A stretch of DNA of 64,000 nucleotides, taken from positions 25,695,739 through 25,759,738 of the forward strand of contig JAQNBH010000013.1 of the NCBI GenBank assembly GCA_028752905.1, written 5' to 3'. The position numbers were made by a program, and so were the translations under genes. Positions 12,667 to 24,539 of the stretch are shown here, piece by piece. The notes beneath the pieces are model-generated. The model worked only from the letters and a program-made list of their open reading frames with translations, made no database searches and was not told the origin of the DNA. Source of the stretch: Cladorhizidae sp. MBARI D1340-BT2 (taxonomy: Eukaryota; Porifera; Demospongiae; Poecilosclerida; Cladorhizidae). Position 1 is the first letter of the stretch, and the number at the start of each line of letters is the position of its first letter.

Positions 12667-12862
12667 ATGCGCTATCGACCGATCTGTGCCATCGATCGCG
12701 CTGTGCTAGCTATTAATCGGTAGATTAAACATGTGGTAAGCAAGATTAGTAGTGCTAGCCCTAGCCCTAACCCTATCGGTCGACGAGACATGCGATCTAT
12801 CGATTACTGTGCTAACGAATCCAAGCGCAGCGCGATCTGATGCAGATCGGTCGATAGCGCAT
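12667..12862. repeat. Hairpin-forming inverted repeat
   Basis: ATGCGCTATCGACCGATCTG at 12667-12686 is an exact inverted match to 12843-12862. The interior is rich in CGATCGCG and GATCTATCGA words and so locally CpG-rich in an AT-rich setting. The counterpart at 48851-49028 keeps the arms with one mismatch over 23 bp. It may be a small nonautonomous element; no target duplication was identified. Confidence 0.7.
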
Positions 12863-13819
12863 GACACATAAGAAAACTTTTCAATCAGCTTTTTTTTTAT
12901 TGCCAACTTTTCAACCAAAGTATGTATCATGTTGTCAAGTTGGCAGTGTAGTTGTCTATTGTTTCCCCTGGCAGTGGTTTAGCTCTGGCTCGATGCAGAT
13001 ATTCGCAGATATTCGTGCAGAATTCCATCAGCAGGTTAGCTGTAAGGTCATGGATTTCATGTGGCATATGGACAGGAAGCCAACTTTTGGGCAAACTAGT
13101 CTAGTGGTTAACTGAGAAACTTGAGCCACATGCAGAGTTTGATGGTAAACAAGAGGAAGTTCCTACTTCGATATTGAGGAATGCGCTTTTGTCGAAGGAA
13201 AACCAATGCTCATCTTTGGCGAAACTGTGAGGCCGATGGATTAGCCCTTCTCCTGTGCCATGTCATAGGTGTAGGAGCAAGTGTGGAAGGGAAAGAAAAA
13301 AAGGGGTGGGGTAGGGGAAAGTGGGTGTGGAAATACTAATTACACCAATGCACAACAGTTCCACAGGCCTATCTAGGTCATCAGCTACTCTCATTTTCTA
13401 TCATCAGTATCACACTCAGCGATTTAAATTCGTAGTTTATCCTTCTGCTTCATATAAAAAACAATGGACTTCCAATACCAAATTTGATGCTACTCTAGCC
13501 AAAAAAGAGCTCTATCTCGCATTTCCACCATTCTATACTTCGTCTTCAGTATTAAATTCTTCCTCTTTACAAACATCTCATGCACTTCGCTACAACCTAA
13601 ACTAAAAACTGGTTCACAATACCTTTTCTCTGCTGTGTCGCATCGCGTCACATCCTCAAGCATTCTCAAAAAGCCTTCTACCACATCCGCATGGACACTT
13701 GCATGCATTGTGAATGGAATTCCGACTTTTGACACTTGAATACTAGGGAATCCGACTTCGACGACAGCTCTGAGTGTGATGGTGACTACGACGTCCAGAT
13801 AACTGAGGTTCTACTGTAT

Positions 13820-14389
13820 TGCAAGTTAGATGAAAAGATTTGACTATTTCTAAGGGGCTTCTCTATTACATTCCATTCTCGGACACTCTGACGACTTGAA
13901 CAAGACCCTGCAATACACAAATGAGGGCTTCAGAAGGACAACACTGGCTAAAATGACACTAACTACTCTGAAGGCATATAAGGTAGATGTGTGTGTATAT
14001 AATCAGTGAGTATATAGTAGATGTTTGTGATGATTGTGCACGTGTGCAGGATAGTTTTTTTGTGATGTGTTGCTGTAATGATAGCATGTTATGAGTAATG
14101 GTCCTTGATCTTACACAATAATTCTATTTTTCTATGTGACTCTGACTCTATGCAGTTAATGAGGTCAGACGAAAGCTACATTCTATTCTGACAGTGTGTA
14201 ACAAAAGAAGCTGACGAATGTGATATTGAAGAGCCAGTACAACTGCCTGCATAAAAGGAGACCTCCACAATCCCTCGACTCTCACAGCACCAGTTGCAGC
14301 CGCACCAGAAATTTACTATCGTGCTATTTACTTTGAATGTCTTGATGCTGTATCAGCTGAATCTCACATAGATTTGACCAGGAAGGCTA
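13820..14389 (+). pseudogene. hAT (DUF4371-type) transposase remnant, first part
   Basis: Short readable blocks match a DUF4371-type hAT transposase. The phrase YFYGASLLHSILGHSDDLNK, clearest in the copy at 50050, resembles the FGL.L...IL.H.DNLSKTLQ block. YF.ECLDAV near 14330 resembles Y.EALD. The remnant is cut at 14390 by the TTAA-flanked insertion and resumes at 17712. Stops and indels are frequent. Confidence 0.5.
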
Positions 14390-15156
14390 TTAAGGGGGTC
14401 CACTACACAAAATAATTTTTATTTATTTTTTATTATTTCCCCCCCAAAATATGATGACTGTACATGCAAGATGCTGCCTTCCAAATTGGAGAAGATTTGG
14501 ATGCTCCATTCTGGACTTATACTAACTTGAGTACTCCCGATTTGCGAAGAAGATGCTTCACGTAATAGTGAGTTTCAATGGCCGCGGAGACCGACAAGCA
14601 GTGCCGAATTAACCCAAGGCAGGGCCCCTAGGCTTCGAGCTTCTTTGGGCCCCTCGGCACCCCACACCACCCCGGCCCCCGCGATCTTCGCGTGTTCATA
14701 CCGCGGCCACGAGTTTGGCGCCAGTTTCACAAGAGCAACTATCGTTGGGGCTCAGTACATTCCATTGTTTACATCATTTTTGACCAAGTGAAAATTTAAG
14801 ATTGGGGAGGGGGTTAACCCCAAGGGCCCACCCGCCGGACCATCGCTGACTGTGCTTCACATAAATTGAACCACAATTTTTTAATTTTAATATAGTGTAA
14901 CACTTAGCGGACATTGTCACGATTTCGTACGCTCAGGCTTACATCGTCACGTATTCGCGACAGTAGCCTTAGACCATTGTCACGATATCATGACAGCCAC
15001 TTTAATTTGAACCTGACGGATATTTTATTTTACTGTGGTTAGTTACCCTGTTCAGTTACGCTGTTCGTGGTTGTTACTAAGAATATATTTTATTTTTTAC
15101 AACAACAAATGTAATTGATTTCTGAAGTCAGACTGTATGATATTATAATTCGTGTT

Positions 15157-15345
15157 CTAATGTTCGGGTGGGACACAACCCTCAGAGCAAGCCAGGGCTA
15201 TGTCTGCATCTTTGATGGGGTGATGTCTCGAAGATCTGCTTCCTCTAATACACATCACAGCAGATCTGAGGATCGCAAATGATATTTTACATCTGAGCCA
15301 CCCCATGAGTGTGCAGTACTCCACATTGTGCTTGGTGGCAAGCAT
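15157..15345 (-). pseudogene. Fragment of a repeat-encoded protein, unassigned
   Basis: The minus frame contains LRCKISFAILRSAVMCIRGS followed by RSSRHHP. I associate that phrase with C-termini of repeat-encoded proteins in aquatic invertebrates, but I cannot name the family. It sits inside the nested hAT element and ends without a recognisable domain. Confidence 0.3.
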
Positions 15346-15599
15346 ATCAGCTAGGCGCTTCTAAAAAGTTTGTCCTTCTCTCCCCATGCCACCTGTTGTT
15401 GAGAATACCAGTGGGGTGAATACACCATGTTCCACATCTCAAACTCGTTGCCCATATGCCCTCTTTTTCTCATTTTCATGCCTCTTATATACGGCTGAAA
15501 GTCTTCCTGAATGGTTGCTTGGAGCATTGGGGTGAAACACCCTGCCATCAAAAAATTAATGGTCTGTGGTTATGATACCAAGACTCTACTAGTGATGTT

Positions 15600-16200
15600 A
15601 TCTGATGATAATAGCATTGTATATACTGTGACTCAAATAGTTGTAGTGATGATGAGAGCAATTTTGAAGAGATCAAGAATGAGAGTGCAAGTATGGATCT
15701 TGGAGCAAGTGGAAATAGGGGGAGAGATACAGTGAGAGGTCTAAGTCAGCAGATGTCAATGGGAGGTAGTGGTAATAGGGGAAGAGCTGCAGGTAGAGGA
15801 CAGCAGAGGAAGGGAAGAGCTGCAGGAAGAGGATAGCAGAGGGGAGGAAGATCAGATGAAGTGGAACCAGCCGTGTGGATGCTAGCCAATATATCTGGAC
15901 AACTGCTGGGTAAGGTATGATATTCCTGCAATCCTGCAAAATGCAGAAGATTGTTTTCCGCTATTCTTTGGACCCACCACGCTAAAGTTTACCATTGGCA
16001 GGACCAATGCACATGCTGAGCATAGGTTGCCGAAGTGGGCCCAACCTGGCTGAGAAGTACCCCAATAGGCTGAATGGCAAGGGTGACCATTACCAAGTGT
16101 GAGGAAGTCAGAGGGGTGACTGTGCTTTCTGCAATGGCAGGATGGCACCAGACACCTCACCCTGTATAGATGTACCGTGGCTAGCCGTCAGCTTTCAGAC
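15600..16200 (+). other. Possible decayed piggyBac-like coding segment
   Basis: One frame gives an acidic stretch with DSNSCSDDESNFEEIKNES followed by Gly/Arg-rich GNRGRAAGRG repeats. Further on are RLPKWAQPG and a Cys-containing CAFCNGRM segment. The acidic N-terminus and Cys-rich end recall piggyBac-type proteins, but the frames are heavily broken and there is no catalytic core. Confidence 0.2.
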
Positions 16201-16413
16201 CTACCACTCACAGAGGACGTATAAAACTGAATCTATATAAGTATACCTTCATCCTAGTCTCATGGTTATGATTACATGACAGATGTTGCTTCATCACAGA
16301 TGTTGCTGCAATCCTATTATGTAAAATATATTAATAAGTGAACAACTGAATGTGAGCAAGGACTATATAACAAAACCAGCACAGTGTTCCCAGGAAAGAA
16401 AAGGCTATTTAGC

Positions 16414-16640
16414 TAAGCTAGATAGCTATTTAACTGCTAACTAGCTAGATAGCTATTTAACTGCTAACTAGCTATATGGGTGCGCTAGCTTGCTAGCTAC
16501 TTGGGTACTTTAGCCAGCTAGATATAATGGGTGCGCTAGCTGGTTAGCTACTTGGGTCCGTTAGCTGCTAGTTAAATTATTCTACACTATTTAGATGCGC
16601 TAGCTAAACTATTTACTATTCCTACACTATTTAGCTTGAT
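16414..16640. repeat. CTAG-rich degenerate tandem repeat
   Basis: Words such as GCTAGCTAGATAGCTATTTA, ACTGCTAACTAGCTA and GGGTGCGCTAGCTTGC recur with variation. The tract is full of self-complementary AGCT and CTAG cores and could fold on itself. Confidence 0.7.
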
Positions 16641-17711
16641 CTAACAGTCATAAAAGAAACTACTAGGTTAGCTGAAGTAAAGTTAGTTCCTCACCTTGGT
16701 AACAAGAGTTCTTCGCTTTACTTTTTAAAATTATTATCAGCTCATATACTTGAAAACCTTTTGAGACTTGAGTAATGAAGTACCAGTTAGTAATCCTAGA
16801 GAGGAATAGCACCTAGAATGCCTCTATCAAGCCTCCAGTTCTTCGGATACGAGGAGAAACTAAATATTGCCCAGGTCTCTGGTAATAGATGCGCGCACCA
16901 ATCTCACATTTACTTTTCAGTACGGTAAAAAAAGGTTGCGCATGGGCCCCTGTTTTTGGTGGGCCCCTATCTTGGTGGCTTCAGCCTAGCCAGCCTTATG
17001 GATAATACGGCCCTGCCGACAAGGGAAGCAAACCAGTGATTCTGGTCACCCCCCTAGGAAGCAGCCTATATAGGACAGACCAAACTTCCCCTCCCTATTC
17101 TTGATTTTTCTATAATGTATATATATGTATACCACTTTTTTATTTTATTTTAATGGTATGGTCAGTTCAACCATTGAAATACTATACTTAGTCCTTAAAA
17201 TGCCTGTCCCGAAAAAGTTGTTTTTTTTGGCCAAGGACGGTTCTCCCTGCTTCATATTTGGAGTAATCGGACAAAATTATATAGATTCTGTTTCCTCTCA
17301 ATGAGAGCTACAAGATGACATTCTCTGTTTTTAATTTTAAGCAAGTATGATGTCAACAGGTACCAAAAAACAATGAAAATGCTACCAAGAAATTGCAATA
17401 GTTTTTAAAGTCCATGATCATACTATTTAAAAAAAAAATCAATGTTATATTGTGTTTCATACTTTGTAATTTCCCCTGTGGTAAGTTGTGAAATCCCAAA
17501 GTAAACTTGTCTCCAAATATGACCGTCCTCGTGAAATCTTAAATGTTCACTAAGTCCGGATCAGTTGGAGCTGGGTAGTTGGCACAGCACCAAAACGTAG
17601 GTCTGTATATAGGTATATACACATCATACAAGATTTCAAATAAAAATTCTGAAGCAGAGAGAAGTTGTGGTTTTTTGTTTTTTTGTTTTTTTGGGTAGTG
17701 GACCCCCTTAA

Positions 17712-17945
17712 ATATATAGCCAGTAGCATTTGAGTGGTGGCCAAGAACAGGAAGATGGTGATGATGATGAGGTATTTTCACTCTATCCGGAAGATCTGGA
17801 TAGAGTCACAGCTACAAACATTTCACGCAAATTTCAAAATTCACAGGAGCATGAATACTGAAGGAATGTCAAAGGCAGAGAAAAATTTCACTGATAATCC
17901 AAGTTATTTGCCTACTACTTGTCGCAGCAGCAAGTGAGCTGAATG
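17712..17945 (+). pseudogene. hAT (DUF4371-type) transposase remnant, second part
   Basis: This continues the remnant interrupted at 14390. QLQTFHANFKI and RSMNTEGMSKAEKNFTD are readable. The copy at 50630-50857 adds DEVFSLYPEDLVNDDLLSQL, which fits the Y..D.....L..QL block of DUF4371-type transposases. Confidence 0.5.
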
Positions 17946-18077
17946 AAGAGAACCAAAATATATATTTTAGATCACATACTCCAGGAATATGATTATTATA
18001 ATGAAGTCCACAAGGATAATTAAGCTAATGAGTTTTGTTCAAGTGATTACAAGAAGTAAATTACCCACATTTTAATG

Positions 18078-18104
18078 TAAATTATTATTATTATTATTAT
18101 TATT

Positions 18105-18160
<56 letters not shown>

Positions 18161-18331
18161 GATTATTATTATTATTACTAATACTACTACTACTACTACT
18201 ACTATTTTACTATTATTATTATTACTATTACTACTATTATTATTATTATCACTATTCTATTACTATTAGTATTGTTATTATTATTATTATTACTACTACT
18301 ACTAGTACTACTACTATTAATAATAATGTTG

Positions 18332-18392
<61 letters not shown>

Positions 18393-18400
18393 CATTATTA

Positions 18401-18488
<88 letters not shown>

Positions 18489-18510
18489 TTTATTTTATTT
18501 ATTTTTAAAA
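18078..18510. repeat. ATT compound microsatellite with a GAT run
   Basis: TTA runs pass into a GAT/ATG run (about 18105-18160), then mixed ACT/ATT and a long ATT tract to 18490. The homologous tract in the right copy (51005-51870) has an ATC run in place of the ATG run. Confidence 0.95.
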
Positions 18511-18664
18511 AAAAATTTTTTTTAAACAAACAATAATATGCCGAATAACTACCAATAATGAACTAGCTAGCTAATTTAAGTAAGAAACAGTCATCACTAG
18601 TATACTGACTAGTGCCTAACACCGCTGCAGTGTTCCCACGCTGAATTGCAATGGAAATTCTCTG

Positions 18665-18790
<126 letters not shown>

Positions 18791-20380
18791 TTCATCAGGA
18801 ATATTATTTCAAGTTGATTATTAAGAATGTTATATAGAGTAATTATTATTATTGTTGTTGTTGTTATTATTGTTGTAATAATAAATGTATATTTTATTAA
18901 TGCATTATAATACTTGATTGAACTAATAACAACAACAATATTTGTCAAGTATTCTATTGGTATCACTTTAAAATGTCTCCGTTTCATTAAAAAATTTGCC
19001 TCATGCCCTATATATTATATTTCAATTTCTCCAGATTTTCAGCATGAAATTCTTGCCTCACCAACCCTGATTCACCCATAGTATGGGAAATACAGCTATA
19101 TAAATTAAAGAATCATTTGGACAGTTTGTATATAGTGTTCTGGTAGTAAAATTATTTCTAACGGATATACTGTTGCAAGTTTATTATGTGGGAAGTGTAA
19201 ATTTCAATGTTTTAGTGGTTTCTGGAGGATTTTAGGCATGCTCGAAACATTTTTGGGTTAAGATCGGCAGAAGACCATTTATGATACTTACATGCTACCA
19301 AAGTGAGTTTTAGCAGAGATATTTGTTTGGTCGCCATTTTAAATAGGGGTCAAGGAATGGTTTTACAAAGGCTCCATGCTTCTATCTTCGAAGGATTCAA
19401 GGCTACTAGAATTTGAGGGGGAGGAGGGGGGGGGGAGGGGGGATCAGCTGTGGATACCATTTAGCATACTAAAAGCTGCCAAGGTGAATTTTTTCCGAGA
19501 TACATGCTTTAAAATTTTTGGATGCAATTTTAAAATAGGGGTCAAACAAATGTTGGGAGTACGGTACTCCCCAATTATGAAAATGCAATCTGACTTGCAT
19601 GGGCACAAGAAAACGAGAAGCTACAGATGCACAGGTCTAAGCTTGCATTTTAATCATGACACTGGTTCACGTGACAGGATGTTGGTCGGTGGCTAGGAAA
19701 CCACAGTGGCTGCAGCCATGGCAGTCCCTTTACATTTCAAGGGAGAATCCCTTTTTACAATAAGAAGGAGTGCACAAAATAGGTTATGCATAGCCAGGTG
19801 CACATGGTGCTTTGCTAGCTTCTTTGGGGACAGTTGGAGTAGTACTTACATGCCCTAAAGATGCATTACAGACACTTACAGCAGAAACTACTAAACTTCA
19901 CACCCAGAAGAAGGGAAGCTTCAGGTAGGTTAACTGTCTCTGAAATGTAATTTTCTATCATTTGTTTCTGAATTCTGAACCTCTATTGTTTGTCCCTGAA
20001 CTGTGAACTTTCTATTATGTCAAAAAATTGGCCAGCTGACTTGCTCTACCAACAGGTGACAACATATGATATGCATGACATGCACAATAATCCGTTCTAC
20101 TTGCTTTCCGTTCCAGCATCTCTCTGAGTATTCTATACACACTCTCTGTGGACTTTTTCTGACTTCCTCTCACTTGTGGCTGAGGCCGCTCCACATACAA
20201 AGAAATCTAAGAGTGTCAGTCACTTTAATCCCAAGTGGATCCAGCAATTTAAGGGGATTGGAAAGAAGTAGCATTCAGGTCTTGGAAAAAAATATGAATA
20301 CCTCTTATTAATTGGTGATGCATTCTCAGGATGCACTCTGTGTCAGTCAGATTTTAATATCCCGAGTGGAGTTGAAGAGA
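18791..20380. other. Unassigned 5' part of unit B
   Basis: Counterpart of 8010-9600. It contains a G-rich run at about 19417-19443. No gene is seen. The part from about 19605 to 21147 is absent from unit C. Confidence 0.5.
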
Positions 20381-20389
20381 TGTGATGAC

Positions 20390-21917
20390 TAATGTATAAG
20401 GCAAGTATCACAAAGGGTTGGCACCATATGCTTCTGCTTGGTCAATGTTTGTCGCAAAGCATAACTTGGCTTTTTTGACCAGTGACCAGGCCACTAAGCT
20501 CTTTGCTAAGATGTTTCCCTACCCTGAGATAGCTAGTAAGTTTGTTGTTGGAGAACCAAATGCACAGCCATAGTTAAAGCTTTAGCATCTCATTATCATA
20601 TGTATGGCTCTGAAGAATAAATTCTCAATCATGATGGATATGTAAAAAGACGAAGAAAATAAGTCCTGCATTAGATTCTTTGACCCAGAAATAGGCAATC
20701 TGGTTCCTAGACATGTCTGTGGTGGTAAATAGGCACAGCAGCTTACCTTTTTAGTGCCTTGAGAAGTGCAATCTGGACTTCAGTAAAGCCATGGCCTTTA
20801 TGTCCGACATATATAGCCAATGTTATAAAGGGCTCAAGGTCTGAGTTCAGAAGCTTATAAAAAGGAAAAATCCTTCCCTTTATGACATGGGTGCATATGT
20901 CACCTTGCTATCTCTGGACTACTCTTCCATTTAATGTTGATCTCGATATTTATTACTGCTTCCATCGCAGTAGTAAACGAAATCAACAGATTCTGCATTC
21001 CTTGTATCCAAATGATTCTTCTACTGAACAAACTGCCAAAATAGTAAGTATTTTGGAGAGATTTCAGAATCCTCTAACCAAGCCTCTTTCTTATTCTTCG
21101 ATTATGGATTGCTTTAATAGGCTTTTCAAAAGTCCAACGAAAATGCAATGTACGAGTTATATATGGAGATACCTAGGCTTGTGAAGATTTATGCAGCCTA
21201 AGTTCTTACTGAAGAAGCAGTTCTTGAAGCTATTGATGTGATTCACCTGATCGATATAGATGAGGATGGCATTCTCAGACCTGATACTCTTGACATTGGA
21301 GATGATACTTGGATTTATATCCAAGAACTGGTGGAAGAAATGGACATGAAACCTTTTTCAGCCGTAAGGCAGTTTTACTTGGCCACACCTAAAAAATGTT
21401 CAAAAAGTTTCCTTTTAGAGACCCACAAAGACATGGGAATTGATAAGATAATATCTTGCTCTTTTAAGACAGCCAAAAGACTTGCAAAATGGTTTCCTCA
21501 AATTCAATTGGCTTCCTCCAGTTCCCCTGAGTGTCTTGCTGAAGAATTTATGGATTATTTGCTTTCACCAGAAGATCTTATTCCTAGGTCTTGAGATTGC
21601 GATGGATCAGAGAAATCTTTCCCTGGGCCATTGTGGCAAGAAGTCGGCAAAATCAAAACAATATTGGGGCGGTTAAGATTTGCAAACTTTCTAAGCTGAT
21701 GGCTGGACTTATGTCAATTCTCTGCTCCGATACAGACTCTGAACATGGATTCTCAATTCTTAGAAAAATCTATACTGACCAATGGTCCAATTTAGATCAG
21801 ACAACGGTAGTTTCTCTGATGTCTCTAGAGTTGAACTCTGATAATTGCTGTCATAATACCAAGTTTGACCAAGACCTATTGAACATGCACAAAAATGCAA
21901 TATTAAGCAAGAGCTAA
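20390..21917 (+). pseudogene. hAT-family transposase remnant, unit B
   Basis: Same gene as in unit A, in the opposite window orientation. N-terminal blocks near 20400-20560 (KASITKGWHH, SDQATKLFA) are frameshifted. The best-kept part is 21238-21594, with IDEDGILRPDTLDIGDDTW, RQFYLATPKKC, RLAKWFPQIQLASSSS and EEFMDYLLSPEDLIPR. It is followed in a shifted frame (21591-21917) by KICKLSKLMAGLMSILCSDT, DSEHGFSILRKIYTDQWSNL and TVVSLMSLELNSDNC, the hAT dimerisation domain. The middle, including the catalytic region, is eroded. Clearly inactive. Confidence 0.78.
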
Positions 21918-22619
21918 AATGAATCATACGATATTTACTACACCTTTATCTAATTAAAAGGGTGTGTTTAGTGGGTGTAGGTTCCTTTTGGATTTCCCTG
22001 AAATTGATTTTGAAAAGCTGGAACTATGCTGTAACACTATACAAGTATATTGGCAGTGATCTAGACAATGATACTTGGCAGTGATCTATGGACAATGATA
22101 CTTTGCAGTTATCTATCGACAATAATACAAACCAATAAAGTCTTCATAAACCAACAGATATGCTCCAACATACCTAAAGCATAATAATTATATATATTAT
22201 ACCATCTGTTCCTTACCAGATCAATCCACACATTCATCCACTATAATGATAAAGTAATTGGCAACTTGAATTTGTTCAACTATCCCATGAAAAATGGTGT
22301 GAGACACGAGCAGTAACATTTTATTCTGGATATCAGTATTTGTCATTCTTTCCTTCTAGCAATTCAGACTAAATGTCAAATACATAATTTATGTTATATA
22401 TTATGTTCATGTTCATTCAATGATGAACTTGGCTAGCTAGCAATTAATTAATATGAACTAAATATGTTCATTTTTAGTTTTTTAGCCATATATATAACAA
22501 ATAAAACATTTTAGTCTTGATTTTCCATTTTATGTTTATTGCTTAGTTATGTCATAGATGAGCAGCCTCAGAACTTTGTATGTGTAACTCCAAAACGGAT
22601 CAATTATAGCAGATACGTC

Positions 22620-23090
22620 AGAAAACGGCTTTTGGTGAGAAATTTCCCGCTTTTTAACCGTATTTTGCTCCAATTGGGAGCGCTTTGAGGAAAAACTGTC
22701 TGAAATCGCTCATTCTTGTCAAAATGGGTCCTTTTCAACGTTATGGAACTGTTTCTACTCTTTAAATGAAAGAAAACGGCTTTTGGTTAGAAATCTCCCC
22801 TTTTTAACCTACATTTTTGAGTGTTTTGAGGAAAAACTGCCTGAAATCGCTCATTCTTGTCAAAATGGGCACATTAGCTTCCTTTTCAACATTATGGAAC
22901 TGTTTCAACTCTTTCAATGAGAGAAAAAGGCCTTTGGTTAGAAATCTCGCTTTTTTAACCGAAAGAAGCTCCAATTGGGTCGTTTTTAAGCATTTTAAGG
23001 AAAAACTGTGAAAAATCGCTCATTCTAGTCAAAATGGGAACATAGCTTCCTTTTCATCATTATGGAACTGTTTTTACCCTTTAAGTATGC
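22620..23090. repeat. Tandem repeat, unit B
   Basis: Reverse-orientation counterpart of 5440-5905, with three to four units containing CATTCTTGTCAAAATGGG, ATTATGGAACTGTTTC and GGTTAGAAATCTC. Confidence 0.75.
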
Positions 23091-23429
23091 ATGAGTACAT
23101 GGACAAAAGCATGTGGATCACAACTAACTTTGAGCTGGTCTGTTCAGCTCGTAGGAGACCAACTTCCTGGGCTCTCTGAAAAGTAAGCACCCATGAGCTA
23201 GGCTCCCAGTGAAGTATGGCTATTATGTGAAATGGCAACATCAAGAAATATCGTTTTCCCATTAGCTAAAGCTAGGGATAGGGCAGGAGAGAGAGAACAA
23301 GTAATAGAGAAATGCAAAATTTCGTGGGAGTAATAGTGTGAGAGTTAGTGGGTGAGTTTTCATGCTATGAAGTAGGTCCTCGGCACCACCAGAGAACAAG
23401 TGATGAACACTTAAGGTCCTGGATTTCAC

Positions 23430-23590
23430 CTTTCGGTTCCACTCAAACTTGATTTAGGGTTTCAACCAAACTTAATTTTGGATTTCATTGAATTTGGATT
23501 ACACCCAAACTTGCTTTTGGGTTTCACCAAACTTGCTTTTGGGTTTCACCAAATTTGATTTTGGGTTTCAACCAAACATGAAACCAAAAA
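23430..23590. repeat. GGGTTTCACC short tandem repeat
   Basis: Units built on AAACTTGCTTTTGGGTTTCA; counterpart of 4935-5090. Confidence 0.75.
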
Positions 23591-23670
23591 TCATGGAGAG
23601 CACAGACTCTTGTCCTGGTGACTTCTTTTGTTAAATTTTGTTTTGCAACATTCGGCTCCATGGGTCAGTT

Positions 23671-24531
23671 TTAACCAGTGTACTTTCCCCTCTCTCTCTC
23701 TTCAGCCAAGGATACTACTGCCCCTGCTTCGGAGACATTAAGAATATGCGAGGGAGCAAAGGTGTCTACACAAGTAACATGCCATACCAGCAACTTCTCG
23801 AACTCCCAAGGAACCACAGTGATGCCATTTGGGTGATTTCCATTGCATCTGTAAAATTCAAGTTTCAATGGTATCTTTGCAGAAGTAAAATTCAAGTTTC
23901 AATGGTATCTTTGCAGAAGTAAAATTCAAGTTTCAATGGTATCTTTGCAGAAGTAAAATTCAAGTTTCAATGGTATCTTTGCAGATGTAAAATTCAAGTT
24001 TCAATGGTATCTTTGCAGAACAGAAAGCCTTGTGTATAATGCTGTTTATGGTAGCACATGGAGAAAATGGCAGCCCACACTGTGGGCGCAGCTGAGCCCA
24101 TAGATAGCAAACTGATTCACTGTGCCCCCACAATGCTGGCATACATGTGGCCTACACATTAGTCAAAGGCCTACAGCAATACCTAGGGGGCAATGGGGGG
24201 AGAAGATAGCCAAAAATTGTCAATGCGGCAAGCAAACGAGCTCTGGAAAATGGGTCATATGTATTTTCAAGAAGATTGTCAGAAACCTAACAATGTTCCA
24301 AATCCTCTGATGATGAGAATCAGGAACAGGGGGGAGGGGAGGGGGGGGGGGGGGGTCATTACCCTTGGACCAGTGGAAGACTGCATTATTCAAATTGGGG
24401 AGTGATTCCATGGAGATGAGGTGGGAGAATGTGGTGAACAAGGACCAAACAGCTGGCATGAGGTGCCAGGATGGCAGAGAAGGTGGTAGTTGTTTCAACT
24501 TTAGTATAATCTCATTGGTTGTTTGTTGCAA
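23671..24531 (-). pseudogene. LINE C-terminal fragment, unit B
   Basis: Counterpart of the fragment at 4268-4860. The minus strand gives HPNGITVVPWEFEKLLVWHV, DTFAPSH and AGAVVSLAEERERGKY (23895-23671). Upstream Cys-containing sequence is separated by an expansion of a 34 bp repeat. Frames are broken. Confidence 0.55.
23855..24020. repeat. 34 bp tandem repeat inside the LINE fragment
   Basis: About five copies of a unit containing AAATTCAAGTTTCAATGGTA then TCTTTGCAGA. Unit A has a single copy and the fourth partial unit about two, so the expansion arose after the units separated. Confidence 0.9.
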
Positions 24532-24539
24532 GATTATGC

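Larger units (their letters stand above)
14591..17023. mobile_element. hAT element nested in the TTAA element
   Basis: The element is 14599-17015 (2417 bp), flanked by a perfect 8 bp duplication CCGACAAG at 14591-14598 and 17016-17023. Its ends are imperfect inverted repeats, CAGTGCCGAATTAACCCAAG at the left and, read inward from the right, CAGGGCCGTATTATCCATAA. The 8 bp duplication and CAG.GCCG ends are typical of hAT. No complete transposase lies inside; weak fragments are listed separately. Confidence 0.88.
14390..17711. mobile_element. TTAA-flanked piggyBac-like nonautonomous element
   Basis: The element proper is 14394-17707, flanked by TTAA at 14390-14393 and 17708-17711. The ends are a 13 bp inverted repeat, GGGGGTCCACTAC at the left and GTAGTGGACCCCC at the right. 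The paralogous site at 50608-50611 has one TTAA and no insert, with matching flanks on both sides, which proves the boundaries. Without the nested hAT element it is about 890 bp and holds no transposase, so it would have relied on one encoded elsewhere. TTAA duplication is the hallmark of the piggyBac superfamily; the TIR sequence itself I cannot assign. Confidence 0.9.

Noticed and set aside
12754..12777. CCCTAGCCCTAACCCTA, telomere-like
   Set aside because: Only about two imperfect units in the middle of a duplicated segment and absent in that form from the right copy; not a telomere or an interstitial array.
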